From contig OY726563.1 in assembly GCA_963383645.1 (NCBI GenBank), positions 38,841,831-38,905,830 on the forward strand: a stretch of 64,000 bases of DNA, in the 5' to 3' direction. How positions within the stretch are numbered: position 1 is the stretch's first letter; every line of letters starts with the position of its first letter. Shown one piece after another: positions 1 to 10,739 of the stretch. Position numbers and translations under genes: made by a program. The DNA is from Muscardinus avellanarius (lineage: Eukaryota; Chordata; Mammalia; Rodentia; Gliridae). Under the pieces are notes generated by a model. The model searched no databases. It had not been told where the DNA came from and saw only the letters and a list, made by a program, of their open reading frames with translations.

Positions 1-332
1 AGTGACCCAAGGGAAGAACCCAGAGAAGGCACAAACTTCCGAAATCATGGGAAACAGGAATAACACTGGAGCAATGAATGCTCACAACCCCACAACATCA
101 GAACCGGATAAAACAGAAAATCAGAGATTTCTATAAGATCAAATCAGGAAAATAACTGTAGAAATAATAGAGGTGCTTCGAAAAGAACTCAGAGAGAGCC
201 AAAAAAGAGGTAAAGGATGCAATTAATGAAGTAAAGGTCTCAATTCAAAGCACAAACAACCGATTAGAACACATGGAGAACAGAATCTCGCTCTTAGAAG
301 ATGAGCAATTCAAAAATGAGCGCATAGTTTCT
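1..332 (+). mobile_element. E1, 5' piece: E-family chimeric LINE, ORF1 part (cut by window start)
   Basis: The window opens inside an E-family element just upstream of its ORF1 ATG. The sequence follows E9 (57392 onward) closely until about 332, where it stops abruptly in the coiled-coil region and meets the T-rich 3' end of E2 on the opposite strand. The rest of E1 resumes at 3096, but about 1.16 kb of element sequence is missing between the two pieces, judged against E9. The 5' UTR lies outside the window. Confidence 0.85.
47..332 (+). pseudogene. L1-type ORF1 fragment of E1, broken
   Basis: The N-terminal half of a LINE-1 ORF1 (RNA-binding chaperone protein) starts at the ATG matching the MGKRN-type start of the other copies. 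A GAA-to-TAA change near 135 stops the frame after about 30 codons, and an extra base in the AGCCAAAAAAG stretch near 200 shifts it. The coding region is lost at 332, where E2 interrupts it. Only coiled-coil sequence remains. Confidence 0.85.
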
Positions 333-681
333 TTTTTTTTTAATTTTATTTTATTGGTGCACTGTTTTCATACATCATAGTGGGATACAAACTTTTGTAG
401 ACATACATGCACACATCGCCCAGTCAGCCCCCACCCGATCCCCACCCCATTCTCTCCCCATCCCTCCCTCCCATGCTTGGCTTAGTGGTTGACATCTAGT
501 ATTATAGCAATTTATCAAAAATTAAAAATGATAATCTCACATAACAGTTTCATTTGTCTGATACCAAGCTTTTGATGACTTAAAGATAACATTTCAATAT
601 TTCTTTTTGCTTTCTTTCTTACCAGAGAATATTTTTTTCTTTTTTTTAGGTGAAACTATCATATATTTATTTTTCAGAAAA

Positions 682-1365
682 AAATCTATCCTGATATGGA
701 ATATGGACTCTAGATACCCAAAACAATCTCGAAGCAAAAACAAAGCTAGAAGATGTATATTTTCTGATTTCAAACCATATAAAGCTACAATAATTGAAAC
801 AGTGTAGTACTATTCTAAAGGCAGATATATAAACCATTGGAGTTAAATAAAAGCCTAGAGCTAAATTCTTCCCTATATTGTCAAGTTATTTTTGACAAGG
901 TTTCCACGAATATTTGGTGGTGGAAAAAATAATCTTTTAACTAAATATTGTTAAAAAATAATAATTACATGGAAAAGAATAAAGTTGGACCCTTACCTAA
1001 TCCCATATACAAATATTAACTCAAAATAGATAAAAGACCTAAATATACATCTTAAGACTATAAACTTTTAGGAGAAAATCTGGGTCATAAAACCTCACAA
1101 CATTGAAATTGGCAGTGATTTCTTGGTTATGATTTCAATGGCACAGGCAACAGAAGAGTATACAAACTCCCTAAAAAATAAAAAACATATTGTATATCCA
1201 AAGACAATGTAAACAGAGTTAACAGTTACTAATAGAATGGGATAAAATATTTCCAATTGCTATATCTGAAGGTATATTAATATTCCAACTAGAAATCCTA
1301 AAAATTAACAACAATAAAGGCAAACAATACAATTTAGAGATAGGTAAAAGACTAACATAAATAAT
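682..1365 (+). other. Inverted ORF2-derived segment of E2
   Basis: Plus-strand sequence here matches the sense of the 3' part of L1 ORF2: the stretch ACTCAAAATAGATAAAAGAC, then TTTTAGGAGAAAATCTGGG, then GGCACAGGCAACAGAAGAG, in the order expected for ORF2. E2 ORF1 runs on the minus strand, so the segment is inverted within the element. No long frame survives. The same inverted block occurs in E3 (about 18935-19615), E5 (about 31235-31910), E6 (about 34215-34890), E7 (about 42975-43650) and E9. Confidence 0.85.
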
Positions 1366-1387
1366 GAATCTCCACAGATAACCAATC

Positions 1388-2305
1388 TTAGTTGTCCGTT
1401 GGATGGAAAATCTTGTTTCTCTGGTTCTGGTGAGTGTTACCTATTTCTTCTTTGTAGTTAGTCTCTTTGAGTATTTTCTCTAGCGCTGGTTTTGAAGACA
1501 TAAATTCCTTCAGTTTCTGTTTGTCATGGAAGCTTCTTATTTCTCCATCTAATTTGATAGAAAGTTTTGCTGGATAGGAAATTTTTGGCTGGAAGTTGTT
1601 TTCTTTCAGAGTTTGGAATATGTTACTCCAAGCCCTTCTGGCTCTCATGACTTGGTTTGGGAAGTCTGGAGTGATTCTAATTGGTTTGCCTCTGAATGTC
1701 ACTTGGCCCTTTGTTTTTGTTGCCTTTAAGATTCTCTGCTTGGCTTCCACATTGGTCATTTTGACAATTATATGGCGTGGGGATCCTCTTATCGGATCCT
1801 GTCTAAAGGGAGTTCTATAAGTTTCCTGGATCTGTGTATCAACCTCTTGCTCTATATTTGGAAAATTTTCTGCTATTACTTCCTTGAAGAGATTGTTGAT
1901 CCCTTTGGTATCACTTTCTTTTCCCTCCTCTATTCCAGTTATTCTTAGGTTAGCTCTCTTAAGATGGGCCCATATTTCTTCAATGTCAGATTCCTGCTGT
2001 TGGATATCTTTTTCTAGATTAGAAACTATGCATTCATTTTTGGATTGCTCATCTTCTAAGAGTGAGATTCTGTTCTCCATGTGGTCTAATCGGTTGTTTG
2101 TGCTTTGAATTGAGGCCTTTACTTCATTAATTGCATCCTTTATCTCTTTTTGGCTCTCTCTGAGTTCTTTTCGAAGCACCTCTATTATTTCTACAGTTAT
2201 TTTCCTGATTTGATCTTCTAGAAATCTCTGATTTTCTGTTTTATCAGGTTCTGATGTTGTGGGGTTGTGCACATTCATTACTTCAGTGTTATTCCTCTTT
2301 CCCAT
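1388..2305 (-). CDS. LINE-1-type ORF1 protein of E2, open frame (305 aa)
   Basis: L1 ORF1 proteins are trimeric RNA-binding chaperones that coat their own transcript in the cytoplasm. I chose the ATG at 2305 because it gives an MGKRN start like the MGKK start of known L1 ORF1p. An in-frame GTG 15 codons upstream extends the frame but is unlikely to be used in a mammal. Residues about 25-125 are charged with leucine and isoleucine heptads (coiled coil). About 120-215 contain the RRM, with the SPRHIIVKMTN segment. About 220-290 form the C-terminal domain with the family hallmark ISYPAKLS. The frame runs uninterrupted to TAA at 1388. It is shorter than the roughly 340-370 residues typical of other mammalian ORF1p. 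No ORF2 accompanies it. Expression is unproven. Confidence 0.85.
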   Translation of the reverse strand: MGKRNNTEVMNVHNPTTSEPDKTENQRFLEDQIRKITVEIIEVLRKELRESQKEIKDAINEVKASIQSTNNRLDHMENRISLLEDEQSKNECIVSNLEKDIQQQESDIEEIWAHLKRANLRITGIEEGKESDTKGINNLFKEVIAENFPNIEQEVDTQIQETYRTPFRQDPIRGSPRHIIVKMTNVEAKQRILKATKTKGQVTFRGKPIRITPDFPNQVMRARRAWSNIFQTLKENNFQPKISYPAKLSIKLDGEIRSFHDKQKLKEFMSSKPALEKILKETNYKEEIGNTHQNQRNKIFHPTDN

Positions 2306-3044
2306 GATTTCGGAGGTTTGTGCCTTCTCTGGGTTCTTCCCTTGGGTCACTATGGCTTCACTTAAGGTGCTCTGGATCTCGAGTCTGTATTATCTCAGAC
2401 CCTACTACTCCTTTACTGGGTTGTATCACAGAGTCTCCGACCCAGGGAGTCGATAGAGGCTGCTTTAAACTATGGGGTGTGCCAGGTTGCACGTTCTCCT
2501 ATGGTGTGATATCTCTGCCACCACCACTCCCTCACTGGGTCAAGTCCCAGGAGGCACAATACTGGGATTTCTCCTCTGTGGCCCGCAATTTGACTCACTG
2601 TTCTTGAGTATGCAGATGTAGCTGTACTGGACTCGGTGAATTCACTGCTGCTGCCGCCGGTGGCAATATGGTGCCACTGCCACGCCCTTGGCCGTGAGGC
2701 TGGCGTATTTTTTCTTCTCTGGTTTTGAGTTCCACTTCGAGTCCCTGCAGCGAGTGCTGAGCTCAGCCACTGGGAGCTTTAAATGCTCTCTGCGCCAAAA
2801 GATCCCGCCTGGCTGTTCCACAGCGGCTCACCTTGGCTTGCTATAGCCGTCCGGTGAGTTCGCCACTGCCACCGGCAGTATGGGGCTGCTGCCGCGTCCT
2901 CGGGCGCTTGTATCTCCTCTGTGGCTCTGAGCTCTGTTCTCAGTCCGCTTTCTCTCTGGAGCCTGGTGGGTTTTTTGTTTCTCTGGTAATGGTGTTTTCT
3001 GGCTATGAAAGGCGCTGGTTTTGTGGTAATGGAGATTGGTTGTT

Positions 3045-3066
3045 AGCGGGGCTCTTAAGCCCCGCT
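3045..3066 (-). promoter_or_regulatory. 5'-terminal hairpin of E2
   Basis: A perfect 9-bp inverted repeat (AGCGGGGCT / AGCCCCGCT) around a 4-nt loop sits about 30-50 bp from the element 5' end. It recurs in E4, E7 and E9, with a loop that differs between copies. Confidence 0.7.
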
Positions 3067-3095
3067 TTTCTCGGTCGCCATCTTCCCGGAAGTCC

Positions 3096-3629
3096 CTAGG
3101 CTTTTATTTAACTCCAATGGTTTATATATCTGCCTTTAGAATAGTACTACACTGTTTCAATTATTGTAGCTTTATATGGTTTGAAATCAGAAAATATACA
3201 TCTTCTTGCTTTGTTCATTTTCAAGATCATTGTGGGTACCTAGAGTCCATATTCCATATTAGGATAGATTTTTTTTCTGAAAAATAAATATATAAATATA
3301 TGATAGTTTCACCTAAAAAATAGAAAAAATAGATTTTCTGGTAAGAAAGAAAGCAAAAAGAAATATTGAAATGTTATCTTTAAGTCATCAAAAGCTTGGT
3401 ATCAGACAAATGAAACTGTTATGTGAGATTATCATTTTTAATTTTGGATAAATTGCTATAATACTAGATGTCAATCACTAAGCCAAGCATGGGAGGGAGG
3501 GATAGGGAGAGAATGTGGTGGGGATCGGGTGGGGGCTGACTGGGCAATGTCTGCATGTATGTCTACAAAAGTATGTATCCCACTATGATGTATGAATACA
3601 GTGCACCAATTAAAAAATATTAAAAAAAG
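3096..3629 (+). mobile_element. E1, 3' piece: inverted ORF2 segment plus 3' UTR
   Basis: This is the plus-strand continuation of E1. It starts inside the inverted ORF2 block (CTAGGCTTTTATTTAAC), continues through the 3' UTR and ends at GTGCACCAATTAAAAAA. The orientation and order agree with the ORF1 piece at 1-332, so the two are read as one element split by E2. Confidence 0.8.
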
Positions 3630-3630
3630 G

Positions 3631-3975
3631 TTATGGTTTGGATAAGTGTACCCCAAATGTCCATGTGTTAAAAAGCTGTCTCCCCAGGCCATGGTACTAC
3701 TGGGAGTTGGTAGAACCTTTAGTGAAAATGGAAATGGGAGGTTTAGAACACTGGGGAATGTCTTGAAGGGGATTTTGAAATGATAGTCTCTTTCTCTCTG
3801 TTTCTTATCTGCCACAAGGTGAACAGATTCCTCCACCATTGGCTTCCACAATGATATATTATTTCCCCGCCAAAGGCCCAAAGCCAACAAGGCCAAGTGT
3901 TGGATTAAAAACTCTGAAACTAAGGGTCAAAATCCTCCTTCTAAGTTTATTATCTCAGGCATTTTGTTATAGTAG
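3631..3975 (+). mobile_element. Solo LTR, MaLR-like, degenerate
   Basis: The block starts with a TATGGTTTGGATA-type motif and ends with GTTATAGTAGCTGAAAG, the pattern of MaLR-class LTR ends in mammals. It abuts the E1 tail directly. The subfamily is not assigned. Confidence 0.5.
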
Positions 3976-4184
3976 CTGAAAGCTAGCACATCAAACAAAA
4001 ATTTACTCCAAAATCACACCTCAGCATGTACAGCATTTTAAAAAACAGACCAGATGGAAGGTGTTCAAATACTATATCAGGTACAGGGTGCAAGACAATT
4101 AGAAGATAACATTTTAGTTGCACAAGACAAATGAACATCAAGTAGATGTGTGTGCCAACATTTGGGGTACAGTGTTTAAAAATG

Positions 4185-5078
4185 GACAATTGAACTGAAC
4201 AGACACTTCACAGAGAAGAAATATGAAATAAATATATGAAAAATGTTCAACATCATTGCCAATCTGGGAAATGCACATCAAAATCACACTGAGATTCTCT
4301 GAGATTGGCAATCATCAAGAATATAAACAATAATAAATGCTGGCAGGGATGTGGGAAAATAGGAACTCTTACTATTGGTGGGACTGCAAAATTAGTACAT
4401 GGAGATCAGTTTGGAGGTTCTTAGGAAGACTGGAAATGGAATCACTATATGACCCAGTTCTACCAATCTTCAGTATTTTTTCAAAAGAATTAAAGTCAGA
4501 ATACTATGGTGATGCATGCATATCCATGCTTATAACAGCACAATTCACAATTCACAGATTATGGGAACAATCCAGTTATCTGTCAGCAGATGACTGGATA
4601 AAGAAATTGTGGTGTATATATATATATATGCAAAGAATTTTACTCAGCCATAAAGAACAACAAATTATGCCATTTGCAGGAAAATATGTGTAATTTAAGA
4701 ACATTATGCTAAGTAAGATCAGCCAGTCTCAGGAGGTTAAAGGTTGAATGTTTTCTCACATATATGGAAACTAGAGAGAAAATAGAAAAAAAAAAGAGGG
4801 ACTGTAGATGAGTGAGGAGAGAGACCAGTAGAATAGTGGAAGAGAATAGGGGGACAGAGGTGAGAAGGGGAAAAGGAAAAACTGATGAAAGACACAGTTG
4901 AAGTGATGCTATGTGCCTCTATGAAGGTATCACTACCAATCTCATGATTGTGTACTGAGGGTGAGTGCAGCAGGGTGAGACCTGAAGGACACACCAAGAC
5001 CTGTGTGCACGTTTGTTTGTATGACTTGAACTTCACTATGATGTATAATTACAATGTGCCAATAAAAGGATAAAAAAA
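4185..5078 (+). mobile_element. 5'-truncated L1 fragment (ORF2 end and 3' UTR)
   Basis: Recognisable landmarks of the L1 ORF2 C-terminal region are AATGCACATCAAAATCACA, then GGGACTGCAAAATTAGTAC, then the ATATGACCCAG motif. A purine-rich 3' UTR and an AATAAAA end near 5063 follow. All frames are decayed. The 3976-4184 stretch upstream is unrecognised. Confidence 0.8.
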
Positions 5079-5285
5079 CAAGTGGGTGGTGTTTTAGCTA
5101 TGGAATAGTAAATACTAAAACCAAATAAGAAGCTACATGCCATCTTGAGGTTACTGGGCACTGGTTCAGGGTTGAGGGCAGGTGGATCCCTTCTAGCTAT
5201 GCAGAGAGCTCTGAAGCTGAAGGAGAATAAGAGAAGAGTGCAGGAGTGAGGCAGCAGGCAAGGACATTTCTTTTCAATAAGAGGG

Positions 5286-5395
5286 CAAGGCATGGGGGTG
5301 TGACTCGTTGGTAGAGAACTTGCCTAGCATGCATGAGGCCCTGGGTTTCATCCCTGCACCAGTGGAAAAGAAGAAAAAGAAAACAAGCACGGTGA
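5286..5395 (+). mobile_element. ID-type monomeric SINE
   Basis: A tRNA-like Pol III unit with TGGTAGAGAACTTGCCTAGC and GCCCTGGGTTTCATCC, the A- and B-box regions of ID elements, and an A/G-rich tail. It is the only clear monomeric ID with the classic CTTGCCTAGCATG core in the window. The other SINEs are dimeric or belong to their diverged right half. Confidence 0.75.
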
Positions 5396-6117
5396 GTGCA
5401 TGGGAGGCCAGGGCTCTCACACTGGCCAGCAGCAGCAGGCCTCTGCAGCCACCTCATTAACACATCATTAAGAATAGTAGTCCCTTCTATGTGAGTGAGT
5501 ATTTCCCAGAAAAATGGATTATTTCTGTCCCCTTAAAATTCATAAGCGCTGCCCAGAACGCCCCAGGTTTCCTGTAATGTCTATTAAAAATTCCAGATAT
5601 TCCAGTGACAATGGCCAATCACCACTGTTTCCACTAAGAAAAATAAAATAGTGATGTTGTATTATACGGGTTCTTCCTCTGATGATGTACCCAGCTTAGG
5701 GAAGGCGGAATATTGCAGAGAATCTTCAGTCTTTTGGGATAACTACTAAAATAACGGATAGCCTCTAAAAAGTTTTGTAGTATATATTCCTTTTAAAATA
5801 AAATGCAGGAAATACATTTTGATTATGAGTTGAGATGTTTTTCTGTTTAAAATATTAAAGCAAAGGGAACTTACTGTAATAGGGAATGTGAGATGAAGTT
5901 GGTTGGCTTTAATTTTTGAACTGTTGCTTCTTTTTAGCCATAAAGATACTTTTATTTTAGAGTATCTTGTATTTCATAGGAAGGAAGGAAATTGGCATTT
6001 ATTGCATGCCTACTATGGGCCAGGTATTGTATCATTTTATTTAATTCAGAGTTCATAAGATGGACTCATGCCTTACTCAAAGAAGGAAGAAAAAACTCTA
6101 AAGGATTATTTATTAGA
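5396..6117. other. Mostly unrecognised sequence
   Basis: AT-rich non-coding DNA with no reading frame worth calling. A short MIR-like piece may lie at about 5985-6060 (CCTACTATGGGCCAGG). Nothing else is recognisable. Confidence 0.4.
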
Positions 6118-6222
6118 GTTGGGTGTAATAACTCACACCTATAATCCCAGTACTTGGAGGCTGAAAAAAAAGAACAGAAATTTTGCCACCAGCCTCAGCA
6201 ACTTCGTGAGAACCTGAGACTG
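6118..6222 (+). mobile_element. SINE left half (B1-like), truncated
   Basis: The CACCTATAATCCCAGTACTT core of the B1-like half is present. The right half is absent and L1 sequence follows directly. Confidence 0.65.
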
Positions 6223-6838
6223 GGAATGAAACTACCATATGACCCAGCTATACTATGCCTGGGTATCTTCACAAAGGAAATGAAACAGGACTATTATGGT
6301 AATACATGCATATCTAAGCTTATAGCAGCACAATTCATAATTGCCAAACTATGGAACAAGCCTAGGTGTCTATAAACAGATCAATGGACTAAAAAATTAT
6401 GGGATATGCATACAATGAAATTCTACTCAGTCATAAAGAAGAACAAAATTAAGTCATTTGCAGGAAAATGGATGAAACTAGAGAATATAAAGCTAAAAGA
6501 GATCATTCAGTCACAAATTTTAAGGATCAGATGTGTTTCCTCATGTATGGAAACTAAGGAGAAATTGAGATACAAAAAGGACTCCAGACAAAGAATTCCT
6601 AGAGGAGTGATGGAGGAGGCCTAAGGAAGAGAAGCAGGTGGGAGAGGGAAAGTCAATGAAGGAAACACTTCAGTAGACACGATGTACATACACAATATTA
6701 TCAATGCCAATATCATGCATGGAATGAAGGAGAAGGAATGAGGTGGGAGCTGATAGGGCTCACCAAATGCAGTATCTCTATCACTGTGAACTTCATTATG
6801 ATGTATGATAACAGTGCAACAATAAAAAATAAATAAAA
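6223..6838 (+). mobile_element. 5'-truncated L1 fragment (ORF2 end and 3' UTR)
   Basis: It begins at the CTACCATATGACCCAGC landmark near the end of L1 ORF2 and runs through TCATTTGCAGGAAAATGGAT to a 3' UTR with a purine-rich tract and an AATAAAAAATAAATAAA end. Frames are broken. Confidence 0.8.
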
Positions 6839-6844
6839 ATAAAA

Positions 6845-6894
6845 AGGGCTAGTGGTGTAGCTCAGAGGTAGACTGCCCCTGAGCTTAATCCCCA

Positions 6895-6931
<37 letters not shown>

Positions 6932-6946
6932 ACACACACACACACA
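6845..6946 (+). mobile_element. Right-half (dID) SINE with (CA)n tail
   Basis: An ID-like half (GTGTAGCTCAGAGGTAG, then a degenerate B box) runs into a (CA)n microsatellite at about 6894-6946 that replaces the A tail. Confidence 0.7.
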
Positions 6947-7202
6947 AATGAAGCCAATTGTGTCATCTTTTCTATTTTCACTTAAAGATAGAATAAAAAG
7001 CATTGCAGAAAATTTGGCGAAATGATGGGGAAAATAACACTAACATCTACCACCCTCTAACAGCACTCATCTTCAATTCTGTGTATTCCCTTTCCATCTG
7101 TGTTCATAATTGTATATTTTATGTGGTTGAAATAAAAGCATATTACTAATGGGGGCCTTTACTTATCTTCTGAATATATTAGCATGAAAATAATTATTGT
7201 TC

Positions 7203-7430
7203 AATATTATAAAACTTTTTCTTTTTTCCTTTCTTCCTTTATTTTTTGTAATGGAGGTTGAACCCAGAAGCATTCTATCTCCAAGCTACAACCCCAGCCC
7301 TATTTTACTTTTTAGTGTGAAATAGGGTCTAAGTTGAGGAGAGCCTCATTGAGTTGCTGAGGCTGAGCTATGAACCTATGATCCTTCTGTTTCAGTCTCC
7401 GGATTGCAGGTATGCATCGTGCTCAGCTCA
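7203..7430 (-). mobile_element. B1-dID dimeric SINE, old
   Basis: Reverse-strand order is ID-like half (about 7245-7300) then B1-like half (about 7320-7430). It is diverged, with AGTTGAGGAGAGCC instead of the usual AGTTGC. The preceding 6947-7202 is unrecognised AT-rich DNA. Confidence 0.75.
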
Positions 7431-7746
7431 GTATTATAAAACTCTTAATGACTGATAATTCATTAAATGGGTATGTCATAATTTCAGTAAGCATGAACTA
7501 CTATGGAACACACAAAGGGTTCCATGATTTTTAACACTAGGCAAATTGGGTAAAAACTATCTCTACATGTATGGCATTTACTTTCTTCTTGGATAATTTT
7601 CTTAAAGTCTCAGTAGGATATGCAAACTTTAACAGCAATTGACCTCTCTGATCAAACTGCATTCTAGAAGTACTGTATCTAAATGATATGCCACCAACAT
7701 TGGGGATGTTCCAGAATTGCCACATTCTCCTCAGCTCTCCTCTAGT

Positions 7747-7920
7747 GTTTATTATTATTATTTTTTGGTGGTACTGGGGTTCCTGGAAACCCTTCTACCT
7801 CCGGGCTACACTCCAGACACCTATTTTTTATATTTTTATTTGGAAACAGGGTCTCTTAAGCCAGAGAGGCTGGCTTCGAACCTGCGCAACCCTCCTCTTT
7901 CTGCCTCCCAAGAGCAGCCA
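7747..7920 (-). mobile_element. B1-dID dimeric SINE, young subtype
   Basis: The right half carries the young-subtype signature GGTTCCTGGAAACCCTTC and the left half GGCTGGCTTCGAACCTGCG. The left end is slightly truncated. Confidence 0.8.
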
Positions 7921-8019
7921 GGCATTTGATTATTTTAATAATGGTGCTTTTTGAGCTATTTAATGGATAAGACATGATATCATTTAGCATCCTATGTATT
8001 CTCCTATTTGATATTAATT

Positions 8020-8600
8020 TGCATGTCTTCAATTGCAATCAAGGTTGAACAACTCATCTTAATGTATATTTACTAAGAAGTGAAATTTGAGCAAATTTTC
8101 TTTTTTTCTTATTAATTTAATGATAAATATTTGTGGGGGATTTTTTGGCTAGCTTTTACCTTTTTGTTTTAAAACTAACATCCCTGAAAATGGTTACCTA
8201 ACACATTCTCCCCAGTATGTCTAGTTTTGTTTATGAAAATTATGCTTTTGATGCTTATATGTTTGAATCTCTTTTGTGATTTCCTTTAATGCTTTCAGGT
8301 TTTTAAGGTTATCTCTACTCCAGACACTGAAAAAAAATAATTCACTTCTGTGTTTTTACATAACTTACTAATCTGCTTATAATTTATTTTGATGAATTCT
8401 GTGAAGTGCATCTCTCAATGATGTTTTTCTAAATTGCTAATCATTTATTCCAACTGCAGTGCTTTCAGTGTTTCTCTTATATTATCTCTAATCAGACCTA
8501 CTACTGGATTTTCTGCTCTGTTCTACTGACCAATGTCGGATCTTCCCCGCTCCCACACTCTCTGGATTATTACTGCTTGGAAGTCGGCATTTTCATTGTC
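8020..8600 (-). mobile_element. Probable old L1 fragment, antisense
   Basis: AT-rich sequence with L1-antisense style motifs (TTTCAGGTTTTTAAGG, ACTGGATTTTCTGCTCTG). It is heavily diverged, so the family is uncertain. Confidence 0.4.
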
Positions 8601-8859
8601 TCTGTAATTGGGTCCCTAATAGAGTGTAATTTTAGTTGTGTCTGTAATAGAGTGTAATGGCTCAGGCAGCCGTAAAAATACCACAGACTGGGTGGCTTAA
8701 ACAACAGAATTTTATTTTCTTGCAGTTCTAGGGCTTGGGAAGTTCAAAGCAAGATGCTGAACAATTCAGTGCTAGAGAGAACACCCCTCCTGGCTTGCAG
8801 ACAGTAACTTTTTGCTGTATCTTCATGTGTTGTAGAAAAAGCAAGCACTCTAAGGTCTC

Positions 8860-8960
8860 TCTCTCTCTCCCTCTCCTTCTCCCTCTCCCTCTCCCTCTCC
8901 CTCTCCCTCTCCCTCTCCCTCTCCCTCTCCCTCTGTCTGTCTGCCTGTCTCTCCCTCTCT
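8860..8960. repeat. (CTCCCT)n microsatellite
   Basis: About ten near-perfect hexamers flanked by CT-rich and GTCT-rich edges. The Leu/Pro-rich frame across it is a repeat artefact. Confidence 0.95.
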
Positions 8961-8999
8961 CATTCTCTCACCCTCTCACTCTATTGTACTCTCTTTCTC

Positions 9000-9192
9000 T
9001 GGGTACTAGAAACTGAACCCAGGTGTGCTGTACCTCGGCATTACACCCCCTGCCCTTTTTATTTTTTATTTGTAACAGAGTCTAAGTTGCTGGTGGTCTC
9101 ACTAATTTGCCGAGGCTGCCCTCCAACCTGAGATCCTCCTGTCTTAGCCTCCCAAGTACTAAGATTACAGGCCTGTACTACAACATCTAGTC
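9000..9192 (-). mobile_element. B1-dID dimeric SINE
   Basis: It contains TACTAGAAACTGAACCCAGG (right half) and CCTCCCAAGTACTAAGATTA (left half). It is old and sits inside the LTR at 8640-9350, next to the hexamer repeat. Confidence 0.75.
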
Positions 9193-9350
9193 GGTGTCTT
9201 TTCTTATAACAACACTAATGCTATGGGATCTAGACCCTTATGCTTTTATTCAACCTTAATTGCTTCCTTACTCCAAATATAGTTACATCAAGGGTAGGGC
9301 TTCAACATATAAATTTGGAAGTACACAGTTTGATCCTGGTCATTATCCTG

Positions 9351-10550
9351 GAAGTTCCTCCTCTGTCCCTATATTGTTTGTCTAGATTCCTGGCACCATA
9401 CATACCCTAAATCCCATAATCGGTCTCTGTCACCTGTTCATCGTGTCAGCCCTCTACCTCTCCTGATATTTCAAATCTTAACAGTCCTGCATGGTTCCAG
9501 TTCTCTAATTCTTTCTTCCTCAGAGTCTACTTTGACCTTATGTGAGAAGCTTTCCTGAGCTGTTATCAGGCCAGCTCTCAGCTCACAATATATATAGCAC
9601 TTCTCAGAAAATAGGACACATGATTGCTTTTCAGTTCATCTTCCAGTTGCACAGTGGCTCATGATACAGAACTCTAGGATTCTTTTAATTCTTCTAATCA
9701 TGGTTTATGTCAATGGAAGGTATCTTTAAGTCAAGTTTCTTATTTTAGAACCTCAGGATAGATTCCCCATATGTAAGGAATTACTTGACTCACTGCTGTT
9801 TTGCATGTAATATTCTTTTTCTATCTATCTCCAACACTGTTCTCTTCCATTGGCTGCTCTTTCACATCCTTTTTGGTGAGTCTGGCATTCTTACTATTTG
9901 GCTACCATATAATTGAGCAGGTGTGAATGGCCTGCTAAGTGAGCAGGGTATCACAGAAACAATAGCCCTTTCCTTAAGCTCCAGACTCTTCTGCAAAGTT
10001 CTAAGGAAAATGAGAATCTTATCTTGGAATGACATTCCTCAAAAACACATTCATTCCCAATAAATATACCTTCAACTTTATTTCTTTTAATTATAAGGGA
10101 TTTCTTAAAGTAGCAGCTGAGGCTATGAGTTGTTAGCCACAAAATGTCTTATCTTTGTAATTCTAGCTATTAATGTAGTGTCTGGTACATGGTGGATGTT
10201 CAGCAAGTATATATGGGAGGCAAGAAAAAGGGGATGAATTTAAACAAGAGAGCTGAGATAAGCTTTTCAATTTATGTATTGGAACCAGCTGTTGGTTTCA
10301 CAAATGTGTGGCCTCTGTCACTGAGGCTGTTCATGGGGACAATACTCAGTCCCAGGATCACTTTCTTAGTAGTTGGCCAGATATATTCCACAGAAGAAAA
10401 GTCTACTAGAGATTGCTGCCTAAAATGCAGAAGAGAGGGGGAGGATTTCATTTAATGTAGGTTTAAAGAGCTGAGGAATCAATGCACCCCATAAAAGATA
10501 GGATCAGAGTCTGCAGATATTTAAAAAAGGAGAGAGTCAGGCATGAGGTA
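9351..10550. other. No recognisable gene or repeat
   Basis: About 1.2 kb without convincing repeat landmarks or a plausible coding frame. It is probably unique or very old repeat DNA. Confidence 0.4.
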
Positions 10551-10735
10551 GTCAGGTATGGTGGTACAGGCTTGTAATCTCAGTACTTGGAAGGCTGAGA
10601 CAGAAGAATTTCAGGTTTGAAACCAGTGTGCAGTAACAAGGACAGACCCTGTTTCAAAATAAAGATAAAATAAGATTGAGGTATGGCTCAGAGGTAGAAT
10701 CTCCATTTCATTTTCAATATTCAGTACCACAAAAA
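10551..10735 (+). mobile_element. B1-dID dimeric SINE, old
   Basis: Left-half core GGCTTGTAATCTCAGTACTT, degenerate right half, end TTCAGTACCACAAAAAA. Both Pol III boxes are damaged. Confidence 0.75.
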
Positions 10736-10739
10736 AGGA

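Larger units (their letters stand above)
333..3095 (-). mobile_element. E2: full-length E-family chimeric LINE with open ORF1
   Basis: A complete E element on the minus strand. Its A-rich 3' end is at 333-350 and its 5' end at 3095, where the plus strand reads CCATCTTCCCGGAAGTCC. In element order: 5' UTR about 3095-2306 (short class, 790 bp), ORF1 2305-1388, ORF2-derived segment about 1365-682 in inverted orientation (so its ORF2 sense is on the plus strand), and an L1-like 3' UTR 682-333. I found no target-site duplication: the left flank is E1 ORF1 sequence and the right flank is E1 ORF2-inverted sequence. The insertion therefore coincides with a deletion of the target. Confidence 0.9.
8640..9350 (-). 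mobile_element. MaLR-like LTR, antisense, split by microsatellite and SINE
   Basis: The left end reads ATACCACAGACTGGGTGG and ACAGAATTTTATTTTCTTG. The right end reads AGGGCTTCAACATATAAAT. Both are conserved pieces of a common mammalian LTR on the opposite strand. A pyrimidine repeat and a SINE occupy the middle. Confidence 0.6.

Noticed and set aside
1596..2108. Open frames opposite ORF1 (also at 19845, 32172, 33790 and 57634)
   Set aside because: They are antisense shadows of ORF1 and recur in every E copy because the sequence is shared.
2306..2350. In-frame GTG extension of ORF1 by 15 codons
   Set aside because: Mammalian initiation at GTG is rare, the downstream ATG matches the normal L1 ORF1 start, and the extension is conserved only as 5' UTR.
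333..3629. E1/E2 as a single twin-primed (5'-inverted) insertion
   Set aside because: The inverted part is a complete element with its own 3' UTR and A-rich end, which twin priming would not produce.
5286..5395. A tRNA gene
   Set aside because: The A- and B-box-like sequence belongs to an ID SINE. No cloverleaf with an anticodon arm is evident and the tail is A-rich.
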